Shown piece after piece: positions 50,600 through 62,800 of a DNA stretch of 64,000 nucleotides; position 1 is the stretch's first letter; every line of letters starts with the position of its first letter. Origin of the DNA: Valencia hispanica (lineage: Eukaryota; Chordata; Actinopteri; Cyprinodontiformes; Valenciidae); the NCBI GenBank assembly GCA_963556495.2, contig OY747713.1:30607961-30671960 (forward strand), given 5' to 3'. Below the pieces are notes generated by a model. The model worked only from the letters and a program-made list of their open reading frames with translations. It ran no database searches and was not told the origin of the DNA. The position numbers and the translations under genes were made by a program.

Positions 50600-50790
50600 T
50601 GTAACTAGTTACATTTACTCAATTAGCCTACATTTACATGAGTAGTTTTACTGCACCAAACATTTAACTTTTACTTAAGTAAAAGTAATTATTATGAAGT
50701 ACCGCTACTCTTAAAAAAAATCTGGATATTCTACCTATTGCGAGTAATTTCACTGAATCAAAAAAAAAAAAAAAAAGGACTATAAACCTA
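50600..50790. repeat. MITE-like repeat (ttttacttaagtaaaagta)
   Basis: GTAACTAGTTACATTTACTC then TTTTACTTAAGTAAAAGTAA contains a short palindrome (TACTTAAGTA) and is typical of non-autonomous hAT-like repeats in fish. It is followed by a run of A. No ends or duplication were resolved. Confidence 0.45.
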
Positions 50791-51937
50791 CAGTTTATGT
50801 TAAAGCGAGACCTCTTGTTTGTACACTAGCTTTCTTGTTCTAATGTTATTTCTAGCTGCTGAGATTTGGAGATGAACTGATTATATGGTAAACACTACTG
50901 TCACTGGAATCACTTGACCATGTTGTAACATAGATACATTACTTGTATTAGTTTAATAATTTTTATGAGAAACATTTTGATTTGAAAACGTTTCCTCTGT
51001 TTCATATTTGTTATTTTAACCCTCATTCTGAATCAAACGACGTGTCCAAATAGTACTGAACTTTGTAGGCTATTCATAACATGAGCAGAACTGCAGCTCT
51101 GCAGACTGATGGTAGAGCAGCGAAGGTGTGCTGCAACTGTAGCCTATGTTCATGAAGATCTTCTATAGGCCTAAAGGAAGACACCTCACTTACATGTTTT
51201 GTCACTCACAACCACAGACACACAACAGGATCATCCAAGTGGCACAACCGTGGCTGCTTTAGGAGAACAAAAACTAAATAAAATGAAAAATAAAAAAACC
51301 TTCTGGCCACTGGCCCTAGAACAGACCGGTGATTCAGGAAAACTCCCGAACCGCCCTACTGCCAGTCCGGCCCCAAATGTAGGTATTTACAAAAATCTTT
51401 ATTTTTGCTCCATGATCATCTTAAATTGACATAATAAAAAAGCTTGTTTTCATTAAATAACAATTATCGTCTGAAAAAAACTAAAAACCATTTTCTTCAG
51501 GTAACTACATACAAAATTGCTACATTAAAAATAACAGATTAATAAATTAATGATCATGAGAAAATCACATCAAAAGTAATGACTGCAGAACCACTTTCAA
51601 TTTCTAAAGAAACCAATGACAGAATGTAAAACTTAAAAAAAAATAATGCGGAGGTTTCTGGAGAAGTACAAGTTGCTGACATCTACTGTCTTGTTTTATC
51701 TGATCAACTTCATTCTGCCCTCTGCATTTATTGGTATCCCTGGTGAAGATTTATATAACACCTTGAAATTTAAAACACCTTTTATTGGAGTAGTTAATCT
51801 CTCAGTGACACACTTAGGAATATCTTACATTAAATACATCTTTTTGTTGAGTGATGTGACAACTTTAATTAATTATCCATGACCTTATGTTTCCCAGGAC
51901 TATGAACATAAAGTAACTCAGAAGGCAATTTCTCTTA

Positions 51938-52643
51938 TGGCACGTTCACACCGGTCAGCGCGTCCAGGCGTCAAATCGCTCAAACGGACGAAAGTCGACG
52001 CTTTAAAATTAAAACCCAGCTGCTTGCACACTTTGTAGTCTGCGTCAGCGCGTCAGGCATCAGCGCATCACGTCATTACGTCAGCGTGCGGGCGTGGATT
52101 TGTCTGTTGCTAGTTGTTTACAACATGGCAGATCATGTCGAGTGGCTTGGGTTTATTTAATTAATGAAGCCACACAAGCCAGACAACGTCGTCTAAACAC
52201 ATAAGAAAGTTAAAAGAAAAATATTTAACTGCTTACCTGAGACTCAAAAACCCCCGATATCTTCCTCCAAATAAGATCCGATTTCTTCCTGTCTTTGTAA
52301 GAAGACGGGTCATACAATTCACGAACATTACACACAGCAACGGTTAGTTGATCCTCCATCTTGAATGAAAAACTTGCCGATCCACCCATGGAAGGAGTAA
52401 CTACGTCAGTATAAAGAGTTGCTCTGATTGGTTGACGCCCCGCGTTTGCTGCCCGAAAGTTCAGTTTTCCCAACTTCACGCAGCAGCTGCTCCGACGGTC
52501 CGTCAGCGCAGCCGTGTGGACGTGCTGATGCGCGCGACTTGCTGCGGGGCAGTTTGGCGCCCACTAGATGCGTAGATACCATAGACTTGTATGTAATCTA
52601 GCTGCCCTGCTGCCTGGACGGGCTGACCGGTGTGAACGCACCA
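51938..52643. mobile_element. PIF/Harbinger-type element with TTA duplications and MADF-type coding remnant
   Basis: Inverted ends TGG(C/T)(A/G)CGTTCACACCGGTCAGC (written with the two mismatches) at 51938 and 52643 are flanked by TTA (51935-51937 and 52644-52646). The minus strand at 52225-52479 encodes MEDQLTVAVCNVRELYDPSS and YKDRKKSDLIWRKISGVFES, resembling the MADF/Myb-like DNA-binding protein that accompanies Harbinger transposases. No transposase. CpG-rich. Confidence 0.82.
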
Positions 52644-52769
52644 TTAGCCACTCTTCAAAATGAGAAAAACATTAAAAAATGCCTCTTAAGTCAAAAGATG
52701 GCTTCTAGATAATAGCAGTGCACCTTAACTAGCTCATATCTGCACTCATATATTATCTATTTCGCTTAT

Positions 52770-53055
52770 GCTTGCAGGTGAGCTGGTGCCAATCTCCAGT
52801 GGTCAATGGCGAGAGGCATGGCACAGGTCACCAGTCCATCACAGGGCAACACAGAGACACACAGGGCAAACAATCATGCACGCACAGACTCACAAGGACA
52901 ATTGGGATAGAACGGTCATGTTTTTGGACTGTGGGAGGAAGCCAGAGTACCCCATGCATGCACAGGGAGAACATGCAAACATGCAGAAAGACCCCAGGCT
53001 GGGATTTGTACTGCAAGGCAACAGTGCTACCAATTGTGCCACTATGCAGTGCTTT
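52770..53055 (+). repeat. Teleost interspersed repeat (tttttggactgtgggaggaag type)
   Basis: GGTCACCAGTCCATCACAGG, TCATGTTTTTGGACTGTGGG, AGGAAGCCAGAGTACCC and GCACAGGGAGAACATGCAAA, ACATGCAGAAAGACCCC are in the order of one of the commonest fish dispersed repeats. It accounts for the open frames of 103 and 130 residues, which are not genes. Confidence 0.8.
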
Positions 53056-54895
53056 AAGTCTATCTTTCCACAGTATGCCGTGAGTAGAATGGTCAGGGAC
53101 GTAAAAGGGAGAAAAAATCTTCAAAGCTTGCTGAAAGACGACTGCAGGTTTTTTCGGTAATTATTATTATTAAAATAATATTTTGTTTTGAGGCTTTTAC
53201 ACATCTTTACCATCATTACCAGGGGTGTGTTGGGAGTCATTTTCCACAAACTGAACGGACTGCATCACCCAGCATTCCTTGCACCACCCTCAATGCATTC
53301 TCATTGGTCTGTGGCCAACGATGACATTACAGAGTTGATAAAATGGCACAGAACATGAAATCATTGTCTTTCTCATGCTCATCGCTGAGCTGAATGGAGA
53401 TGCTCTATTGAATTGCTAGCAATTTTCCCTCCTTTGTTCCAACCTGCTGGATCAGGAAAGAACTGAAAACTTCGAAGTATTACCTGCCAAGCTATAGGGC
53501 TTCCCGTTTGGGCATCTAGGAAGTCTGCTTGCATCGGAGCTATACCAAGACAGCTCTCTGAAGACAGGCCCGATTCCGGTCAGTGTCTGCATTTAGACGC
53601 GTCCATCTCTGTTTGTAGATCATATGCATTACCATAGATGGGATTGTCGACACAGTGAGTTGGCTGTAAGGTTAATCTATTGTGTTCATAAACCCTTTTA
53701 TATTTTAAAGGGAAGCTTCTCTGTTTTACTCAGTGTGTGCCTGCAGTTACTTGTCACAGCGTTTGAGCTCACATCCTTCAGAGGAGACTGAAATTCTCAG
53801 AATATTACGTTAATATAGGAGTGGTGCCCCAATTAATCAATTAAATGATTGAATCTCATCAATAGTTATATTAATAGTTATTAGTCATAACTATTGATGT
53901 TGAATTAAACCACACATTAAATTGCACACACTCTGTGCCTTCTATATCCCCAACAGCTGCCAATACATGGGGCATTCATTCCTAACATACAACTCAAACC
54001 ACTTTATTTCAAATTCTACAGAACTAACATCACATACAATAGCGTAATTAAAAAGAAACAACTAATAATTGAATGAACTTTTAACCATTGATTTAAACTA
54101 ATCAGTTTCCATTCCAACATTGCACACAGCTATTATTCTACTGCACAGTAATTGCAAACAGGCAGGGTTGCTCCTGGCTGTGATGGACTAGTCTTAGTGA
54201 TGAATCAGAGAGGGATGCATAATAGACTTGTTTATATGAATATGATCTGCACATAATCAATTAATGGTGCTCTCAGCACAACAAATGATGCTTACATTTG
54301 TGTTTGACTTTTCATAGAGTTACACTAATGTCTTTAAAAACAAATGATCAAGAGTTCATAATGCAAACACCTGCATTATTATTATGTTTAGTGTATGATG
54401 GGAAACATGTTTTTTAACCTTCTCAAATAGCTTTTTGCTGCCTCTCTTCACCGGCTTTCTGATTGAGACGAAGGTACACCAATGTTTACATCCAGGACTG
54501 CTTGATCAGATTAAATTTAAAAGTATCAATAGAACCCTCACTTTACTTATTGTGGGAACAATGAAATTGCTGCTAATTTGTATTCATTGTGCCTTAGTAC
54601 CTGCAACCATAAACCTCAACCATCTTCAAGCCAATACACAACTGTAATCATAAGACCTAGAACTAAAAAGTGATTCAGTGTGTTAAAAAGCTCAGAGAGA
54701 GTCATGGAGAGAAATTGAATTAAAAAAGATAACATTAAGTGAGGAACACTTAGTTCTTAACTTTGTTATATTTTGTATTCATGAGGATGCTAGCCAAGCT
54801 ATCCTCACTCCAGGACAATCTCCTACTGTGATGAGAGTAGAACGCTTCTTCTAGGAGTAGTTGCTGCACACTAAATGCAATTTCAATTCAATTTA

Positions 54896-56530
54896 TTTGT
54901 AGTGGGGCCAGGGCTGTGTGTTTGGGATAATTGTCATGCTGGAAGCCACATTTCATCTTCAGTGCTCTCACTGATGGAAGGAGGTTTTTGTCCAAAATTT
55001 CACGATACATGGCCCCATTCGTCCTGTCCCCTTTGCAGAAAAGCAGCCCCAAAGGATAATGTTTCAACCCCCATGCTTCACAGTTGGTATGGTGTTCTTG
55101 GGATGCAACTTAGCATTCTTCCTCCTCCAAACACGACGAGTGGTGTTTATATCAAAGAGTTCTATATTAGTCTCATGTGACCACATGACATTCTCCCAAT
55201 CCTTCCCTGGATCATCCAGATGCTCTCTGGTAAACTTTAGACGAGCATGGACATTTGCTGGCTTAAGGAGGGAGACTGCAGGATTTTAATCCATGAAGAC
55301 GTAGTGTGTTACTAATAATAGCCTTTGTTACTGTGGTCTGTTATGGAAGAAAATATCTTCTTCCTTCCGTATGGATGAGGCTTGAGTCTTGATTGGCGTT
55401 TAGCTCAAACTCTCTCTCACGTCAGATCATGTCTGCCTTCTGTAAACAGCTTCTGCCTTCAGTCTCCTAATGTTATGTCTTCATTGCAAGTTTAACCAAA
55501 AAACTTCTCTGTCATGCTGCCCTGGTCACTCCCTCTCCTAATCATTGTCCTCACCTGTCTCTCCAGTCATCCACACCCGATCCTCCTTTCCTCATGTGTT
55601 TATAACCCATCACTTCTCCTCACTCAGCGCCGGATCATTGTCGATGTCTCCATGGTGTGTTGTCCTGCTGTTACCCGTCCTGCTCGTCCGATGTCCTGTC
55701 TCTCGGTTCCTGCCATCACCATCATCATCATCACTTCACCAGCAACTCTCCAATAAACATCCTTACACTTTCTACCGGCGTTTGTGTTTGGGTCCATGCT
55801 TCACACCGCATCTCCTTACATCCTCACAGATGAGGAGTCACACAGTTAGATCAGAGCAGGTGAAACGCCTCTTCCCTGATTCTAATAACATATCATATTC
55901 CCCAGATGCCTTTACTAATACTTACTTAATCAATTAATTGACACAACATTGAAATGTTTCTGTAACAGGCCCCAGCTCTCTTTTGGTCATTGACCAGTTC
56001 CCCCTGTGGAGTTCTGGGCGGTTTCTTCACCGTTCTCAAGATCATGTGTACTCCACAAGGTGAGATATTGCATGGAGCCCCAGATCGAGGAAGATTGTCA
56101 GTGAGCTTGTATTTATTGCATTTCTAATAATTGCTCCAACAATTGATCTCTTCTCACCAAGCTACTTGGCTATTGTAGATTGGCTCATCCCAGTCTTGTG
56201 CAGGTGTACAATCTTGTCCCTGGTGTCCCTACAGCTCTCTTATATACAGATAGCAAGTTCAAACAGGTGCCATTAATACAGGTAACAAGCTTCTTAAAGA
56301 AGAAGTAACAGGTCTAGAATTCTGGCTTGTTTGTAGGTGCTAAATACTTATTTTCTGGACAATTATACAAATAATTTCTTTAAAAATCATACAATGTAAT
56401 TTTCTGGATTTTTTTATACATTCTGTCTCTCACAGTTGAAGTGTACTTATGATGAACATTATAGACCTCACTCATATTTTTAACTGGGACAACTTGCACA
56501 ATCAGTGGCAAATACTTTGTTGCCCCACTG
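54896..56530 (-). mobile_element. Tc1 element (second family) split by an LTR-like insert
   Basis: Minus-strand Tc1 text runs GGATAATTGTCATGCTGGAA, CTTCACAGTTGGTATGGTGT, CATGTGACCACATGACATTC, then, after the insert, CATGGAGCCCCAGATCGAGG and CAAGCTACTTGGCTATTG, to the right end GCAAATACTTTGTTGCCCCA, CTG at 56530 followed by TA. The left portion is cut at about 54896, so one terminal repeat is missing. The coding frame is not open. Confidence 0.75.
55339..55967. mobile_element. LTR-like insertion (TGTTA...TAACA) inside the Tc1
   Basis: It starts TGTTATGG and ends CTGTAACA, giving the TG...CA form of an LTR. It interrupts a Tc1 phrase that reads GTTACTGTGGTC on the left and CCCAGCTCTC on the right. 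The flanks GGTC and GGCC look like an imperfect 4-bp duplication. It contains TGTCATGCTGCC and GTGTTTGGGTCCATGC, resembling the LTR-like repeats at 2394 and 28662, so it may be a solo LTR or itself composite. Confidence 0.6.
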
Positions 56531-59500
56531 TATATAGTGCAGATTCACAACACATGTCATCTCAGAGAACCTAAGAGCTCCTTCCTCCTCACAGCTGTCA
56601 CTTCTCCCAACAGGGCACAGAAAAAACAAGTTTTTCAGTTGCAGCCATCAGGCTATGTGAGGATATCAATGCCACCTCTATCTGAGTGCAGTCACCCTTT
56701 AAAGTTAATTTCCTGTCTGAACTCAATGCAAAAATGGTTGTTTATATTTATTGATGTTCTCTGTCAATGGATTTGAATAAATCTCTGGTACTGTCATCTT
56801 TTTTTCTTCTGAATTACTTCTTTTTTTTTTTTTTGCTGCAGTTATGTAAATCTTCCCGAAGATGAGTAAATAATATACTATATTGTACATAAAAGGGAAT
56901 GGAAATGAATGGATAATCAAACTGTTAAATGTTAAATTTTCTTAATTTACTGGCTCTTATTATAAAAATTAAAAACATGTTTCAAACTTTTAAATAACGT
57001 TGCTGCTAATTACTAAGTTAAAAACTATATGGACATCACCCCTTTTTACTGGCCTTCAACTCAAATGATAATGATAGCCACTTTTCATTTTACTTATCTT
57101 GTAAATTACTAAAATAGGATACTGAGAACAGTTTAAAAGGTGAACTTCACATCATTCAGTTTTGGTTTCAAAGCAGTATTCAGGCAGAAAGACAAGTAAG
57201 AAATATTTTGAATGCCTGTTCCTAAATCTCTTTTTATCAGACTTCTTGGCGTTGGAAATCCACCTCAAAATTCTGATGCATCTTTGGTCAAAGTTTATGC
57301 TGTTAACTATAAATTATTTGTGTAGCACAAACATAAGTCATGGTTTAGCATGTAGTTAGTTTTGATGTCATGGTTTGGCATTAAAAAAAAAACAACAAAA
57401 CATTGGATATCTTTTTCTTTTATCATATGCTGAAAAAATAACCCTCCAAAAACCAGAATAGAACATTTATCCTAATTCCTAAAACAGCAAAGTAAGTAAT
57501 CTGCAACTCACTTAACTTTAAAATAAAATATTTATATATTTTAATAATTCTTATCTAGTTTTCCTTACATGCATGGTTTAATGGTGTTGTTATTAAACAT
57601 ACATTTTTCCACATTGCAGACACAAATGTCAGTTTTTATGCTCCTGCATATCATTGTTACTAATCATTCTTGCTTTTGCAGCAGAAAGCTTAATTTCTTT
57701 ATCTTAAAAATGAATAAGCCCATAAACATTATAGTAAACCTTTAAACATCATAGTGCAAGTTTATGTTCTTTACAAAAGAATCTGCTTCTCAGCAGGAGG
57801 AGGTGGTGGCTCTTTCACACAATTAGCTATTTGTGTTTTACACATTAGCTCAACATATGCGCTGAACACAGACCATATAGCTGTTTGTGGGTGAATATGC
57901 CTAAAATACACCCCCCACACCTGCAGAGAGAATGAGCAAAAGCACTAAAAGGCCATAGTGCAAAGTAAACTAATGCAAGGTAAACTAATGTTCAGCATTA
58001 AAAGCTGCCAAAAATCAAGTGGAATGTTAATTGTTTACAACAGGGATTTGTAATAGTCTGCTTAAAAATAAATTACTACTTAGACTGCATACCACTTTAA
58101 AAGTTATGACATTAAATTTCTGTATGCTAACTAACTAAATAAATTATGTTGTGGCTAGTTGAAATAAAAATATTTAAGTTCAAGTTTTCAGTATAAAATG
58201 TACAGCTTTAAGCTAAAACTGTGCTTTGAAATCTGTCTTTGCCTATTTCAACAACCTCTGTTCTTCCTTATGGAGGACCAGTTGTCTATGACTGCAATAT
58301 TAAATATTGAATTTCCAAACTCATTGTCATTTTTTTTAACCCATTCGTCAGGTTTTAACTATTTTTGACAATATTTTTAACAAAGGCAGGGAAATACTTT
58401 TTTTCTGGTCATATTCTGGTGTCGAATAGTACTGCCCCTCCCACTGCCATTATACACGGTGAGCCGTGTATAATGGCCGAATTATTAGAAAAGAGAAAGT
58501 TGGCGGTTCAGACATTTTCCTCGTAGGGAAAAACATAGACAACCATGGATAGGCTACAAGAGGAGTGTCGCCCATCACTACTTTTAAGATAACACTGGCA
58601 ACAAACATTTTCAGCAAGCTACAATAGTAAACTAAAATAAACATCAGTATGTCTATGATTAATCTATGGGTTTCACTCAGTGAATTAAGTTCCAGAGATA
58701 AATTAACCTTTAAGTAATATTCTAATGTAGTAGTAAGCAATATTCTAATTCTAATATGACTGTAGTTTTAAAGCTGTTGTGGACAGTAAATTTATTAGAA
58801 ATAAAGTTTAATGTGTAAATATTACCTGGATGTTTACATGTAACAAAACAAATTCCACTTAACTCCCATATTTTCCCATGTATTCCCATAAGTACAATGA
58901 AAAGTTCTGAAATTGGAACATTTAAAAAATTCAGTATAATTAGGGGAAAAAAAAGTGACCTAAAACATTTGAAACAACTGAAACTGTGACAAACATGGGT
59001 GGATGAAGAACAACATTTAAATTTCCAACACTGTTTAAAAAGTTTAGCAAGCATGGCATCTTGAGTTCAGTAAGTCCCTTATAACAAATATATATTACAT
59101 ATTTTGTACTTAGCTTATTTCCAATTTTTGACTTTGTGTTTCTATTCTTTCGTCTGCCATTAATTCATCAGTCTGTCGACATCAGACGGAGCTACCTGTC
59201 TATCTTTTAGATTGTGGTCACATGTGCCAGAGACACAACAAATGTGTGTTGACATCACATCAGTGATAGAGGATGTGTCAATTCCCTCTCATTTCCCTCT
59301 GATTTAACACATACTCCCTCTGGCTCAGCAGCCACACAGACATGGATTTGGTGTCCCATTCCCTTCCAGCCACAAATGAGTTGCACTACCAATCACAGAT
59401 CAAGAGGGTTAGTTTGACAAATGGACACATTTAGATGTTAACCTCACAATGCTGGTATGTAAATCTCTCCTAAAGAGCAAAACACTTTCACTATTCTTCA

Positions 59501-59789
59501 AACTACACGATCAAGCAACACACTACAACAACTCATGAGCCAATGTTCCAATGAAACTGGATTTCTTGTACAACCAACTGCAGCCTACATTGCCCCAAAT
59601 CCTGCCCTCAAAACTCACAATGAACAAATTCAAAGAGAGCAAAAAAAGCAAAGTTCTTTGTACAAAAAAAAATCTACCAGCTTGGATGCACTAACTTTGT
59701 GGTTTTGGTTCAAAGCACAGAAACTTGCTGTGTCCAAATAATAATCAGGAAATTATATAATCTGGATAAGGGGAATACTGGGAAGGTCT

Positions 59790-59960
59790 TTTCAAGTAAA
59801 AGGGTTGAAGGTTAAACGAAGTCACAAGTCATTGGTGTGAAAGTGCAAGTCAAGTGCAAAGTCCTTTATGATATTTTCAAGTCGAGTCTAAAGTCAATAA
59901 ATTTGTGACTCGATTCTGACTCAATTCTAAAATACTAACGTGAGTCCACACATCTGAATG
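59790..59960. repeat. Interspersed repeat (caagtcaagtgcaaagtc type)
   Basis: AAGTCACAAGTCATTGGTGT, GCAAGTCAAGTGCAAAGTCC, CAAGTCGAGTCTAAAGTC and GACTCGATTCTGACTC carry many AGTC and GACTC words in the style of a known group of fish non-autonomous elements. Ends not resolved. Confidence 0.45.
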
Positions 59961-60270
59961 TCAGATGTCACATGAAGTATTGTGAGTGATGCTGCTTATC
60001 TGCTCGCAACACAGTGTTGTTCTTGAAAAACTTGCTTTCTTGTATTCACCTAAATGGTCCTGTGGCATCTGAATATAAACTAAATGTTCCTAAAGACGAA
60101 TCCCACTCCTTCATGACTCCAGCTCTGCTTTACATTAACAGCCTCTCTGAATTGAACAGAGGTGGGTCCTACAAAAACTGACCAATTTAAAAGGGAGATG
60201 TTGAATATGTTGGGTTTTTATGCCTTTCTCTCTACATACAGTATACACTCCATGCTCACACTACAATGTA

Positions 60271-61876
60271 CAGTGGCTTGCAAAAGTATTCGGCCCCCTT
60301 GAACTTTTCCACATTTTGTCACATTACAGCCACAAACATGAATTAATTTTATTGGAATTCCACGTGAAAGACCAATACAAAGTGGTGTACACGTGAGAAG
60401 TGGAACAAAAACCGTACATGATTCCAAACATTTTTTACAAATAAATAACTAAGAAAAGTGGGGTGTGCGTAATTATTCAGCCCCCTTTGGTCTGAGTGCA
60501 GTCAGTTGCCCATAGACATTGTCTGATGAGTGCTAATGACTAAATAGAGTGCACCTGTGTGTAATCTAATGTCAGTACAAATACAGCTGCCCTGTGACGG
60601 CCTCAGAGGTTGTCTAAGAGAATGTTGGGAGCAACAACACCATGAAGTCCAAAGAACACACCAGACAGGTCAGAGATAAAGTTGAGAAATTTAAAGCAGG
60701 CTTTGGCTACAAAAAGATTTCCCAAGCCTTGAACATCCCACGGAGCACTGTTCAAGCCATCATTCAGAAATGGTAGGTTTACAGTTGTGCCATACTCCTT
60801 CCAAGACAAGGCCGTCCACCTAAACTCACAGGCCGAACAAGGAGAGCGCTGATCAGAAATGCAGCCAAGAGGCCCATGGTGACTCTGGACGAGCTGCAGA
60901 GATCTACAGCTCAGGTGGGGGAATCTGTCCATAGGACAACTATTAGTGGTGCACTGCACAAAGTTGGCCTTTATGGAAGACTGGCAAGAAGAAAGCCATT
61001 GTTAAAGGAAAACCTTAAGAAGTCCCGTTTGCAGTTTGCCACAAGCATGTGGGGGACACAGCAAACATGTGGAAGAAGGTGCTCTGGTCAGATGAGACCA
61101 AAATGGAACTTTTTGGCCAAAATGCAAAACGCTATGTGTGGAGGAAAACTAACACTGCACATCACTCTGAACACACCATCCCCACTGTCAAATATGGTGG
61201 TGGCAGCATCATGCTCTGGGGGTGCTTTTCTTCAGCAGGGACAGGGAAGCTGGTCAGAGTTGATGGGAAGATGGATGGAGCCAAATACAGGGCAATCTTG
61301 GAAGAAAACCTCTTGGACTCTGCAAAAGACTTGAGACTGGGGCGGAGGTTCACCTTCCAGCAGGACAACGACCCTAAACATAAAGTCAGGGTAACAATGG
61401 AATGGTTTAAAACAAAACATATCCATGTGTTAGAATGGCCCAGTCAAAGTCCAGATCTAAATCCAATCGAGAATCTGTGCCAAGATCTGAAAAGTGCTGT
61501 TCACAAACGCTGTCCATCTAATCTGACTGAGCTGGAGCTGTTTTGCAAAGAAGAATGGGCAAGAATTTCAGTCTCTAGATGTGCAAAGCTGGTAGAGACA
61601 TACCCTTAAAAAGACTGGAAGCTGTAATTGCAGCAAAAGGTGGTTCTGCAAAGTTTTGACTCAGAGGGCTGAATAATTACCCACACCCCACTTTTCAGTT
61701 ATTTATTTGCAAAAAATGTTTGGAATCATGTATGATTTTCGTTCCACTTCTCACGTGTACACCACTTTGTATTGGTCTTTCACGTGGAATTCCAATAAAA
61801 TTGATTCATGTTTGTGGCTGTAATGTGACAAAATGTGGAAAAGTTCAAGGGGGCCGAATAATTTTGCAAGCCACTG
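60271..61876 (+). mobile_element. Complete-ended Tc1/mariner element (DD34E type)
   Basis: It starts CAGTGGCTTGCAAAAGTATT (60271) and ends with the reverse complement, TTTTGCAAGCCACTG (61876), flanked by TA on both sides (60269-60270 and 61877-61878). Length is 1606 bp, normal for Tc1. The long inverted repeats (about 170-190 bp or more, from CTTGAACTTTTCCACATTTT and onward) match each other closely. Relatives at 5909, 16317 and 42490 in this window are truncated or decayed. Confidence 0.95.
60642..61609 (+). pseudogene. Tc1 transposase, inactivated by a microinversion and a 1-base loss
   Basis: The frame begins [14 protein letters not shown] and continues [20 protein letters not shown] (paired-type helix-turn-helix) to QKW. 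There a 27-bp inverted stretch (60774-60800) puts a TAG after W. It resumes PRQGRPPKLTGRTRRALIRN, and near 61046 one C is missing (expected SHVGDTANMWKKV), shifting the frame. The rest is open to 61609: LWSDETKMELFG (first Asp), FTFQQDNDPKH (second Asp), SPDLNPIENL (Glu). By count 34 residues separate the second Asp and the Glu, so the triad is DD34E and complete. Confidence 0.92.
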
Positions 61877-62709
61877 TAAATCAGTCCCAACAAACTGCAA
61901 GTTGTAACCACTGACTGATGTAACCCAACTGCAAATGTAGCAGTTTTTCATTTTCAATCTGAATTTTTAAACACTGAAAGTCAATATAGTGTTATTAAAA
62001 ATGATTTAAAATACGATATATATACTGTAGATACTAGTGCAGGCCAATACTTTCCAGTGATCTGAAATACATACCTTCTCAATGACCTTTTTTTTATGTA
62101 AGCAATAAATGGCCAGTTCTTGAGATACTAGTGGCAAGGTTCATATGAACTCAAATCTTTGCAGATTATCAACAGTTATGAACAAAATATTTTACTGTGA
62201 AAAACTTAACACTTTTTTTAAATTGACCAGAATTTTTTTTTTTGCAGACAATTGACTCTTTCGTTTCTTCATGGAAAACATAATAACATGAAGGTTACAC
62301 TGTATCTTCTCATGTCCTAGGAAATTAAGCACATTTTGGGAACATTTTGGATAGTGTGAGTATATTAGAAGGATTGAGTGTTTGACTCTAGGTCAGCAAA
62401 CATCAGGAAAATAGTAAGTTACTTTTGCTATGACATCACTGTCTTTATTTATCATATTTAAGAACCTGCGGATTTAATGCTCTATGAGGGCCCCAAAGTA
62501 TTAAAATTATTATTAGTTGAATTAAACAGAAAATATATGGTGCTGCTATTGTTTGAACAGCTTAGTTTACTTAAAGCTGCTTTTCTTCCAATTCAATTGA
62601 AATGCAAGGCAGATATGCAACATATTTATTTAATATTCAATGTATCCTAAAGCTCCAAATTTTGAACCAAAAAGGACGACAAACACTTGATTCAGCTCTA
62701 ATAAATGAA

Positions 62710-62800
62710 GAATCTATGTAAATGGTAAATGGAATGAACTTGTATAGTGCTTTTCTAATCCATTTACCAATCAAACCACTTTTTTGAGGCTAATGTATAT
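62710..62800. repeat. Decayed copy of the 24165 repeat
   Basis: ATGGTAAATGGAATGAACTT, GTATAGTGCTTTTCTAATCC are the first part of the same fish repeat as at 24165, with heavier divergence after it. Confidence 0.45.

Noticed and set aside
52768..53160. Overlapping frames of 130 and 103 residues
   Set aside because: They fall entirely in a very common fish interspersed repeat (GTTTTTGGACTGTGGGAGG type).
55545..55937. 130-residue plus-strand frame
   Set aside because: It lies within the LTR-like insertion and is pyrimidine-strand low complexity with no domain.
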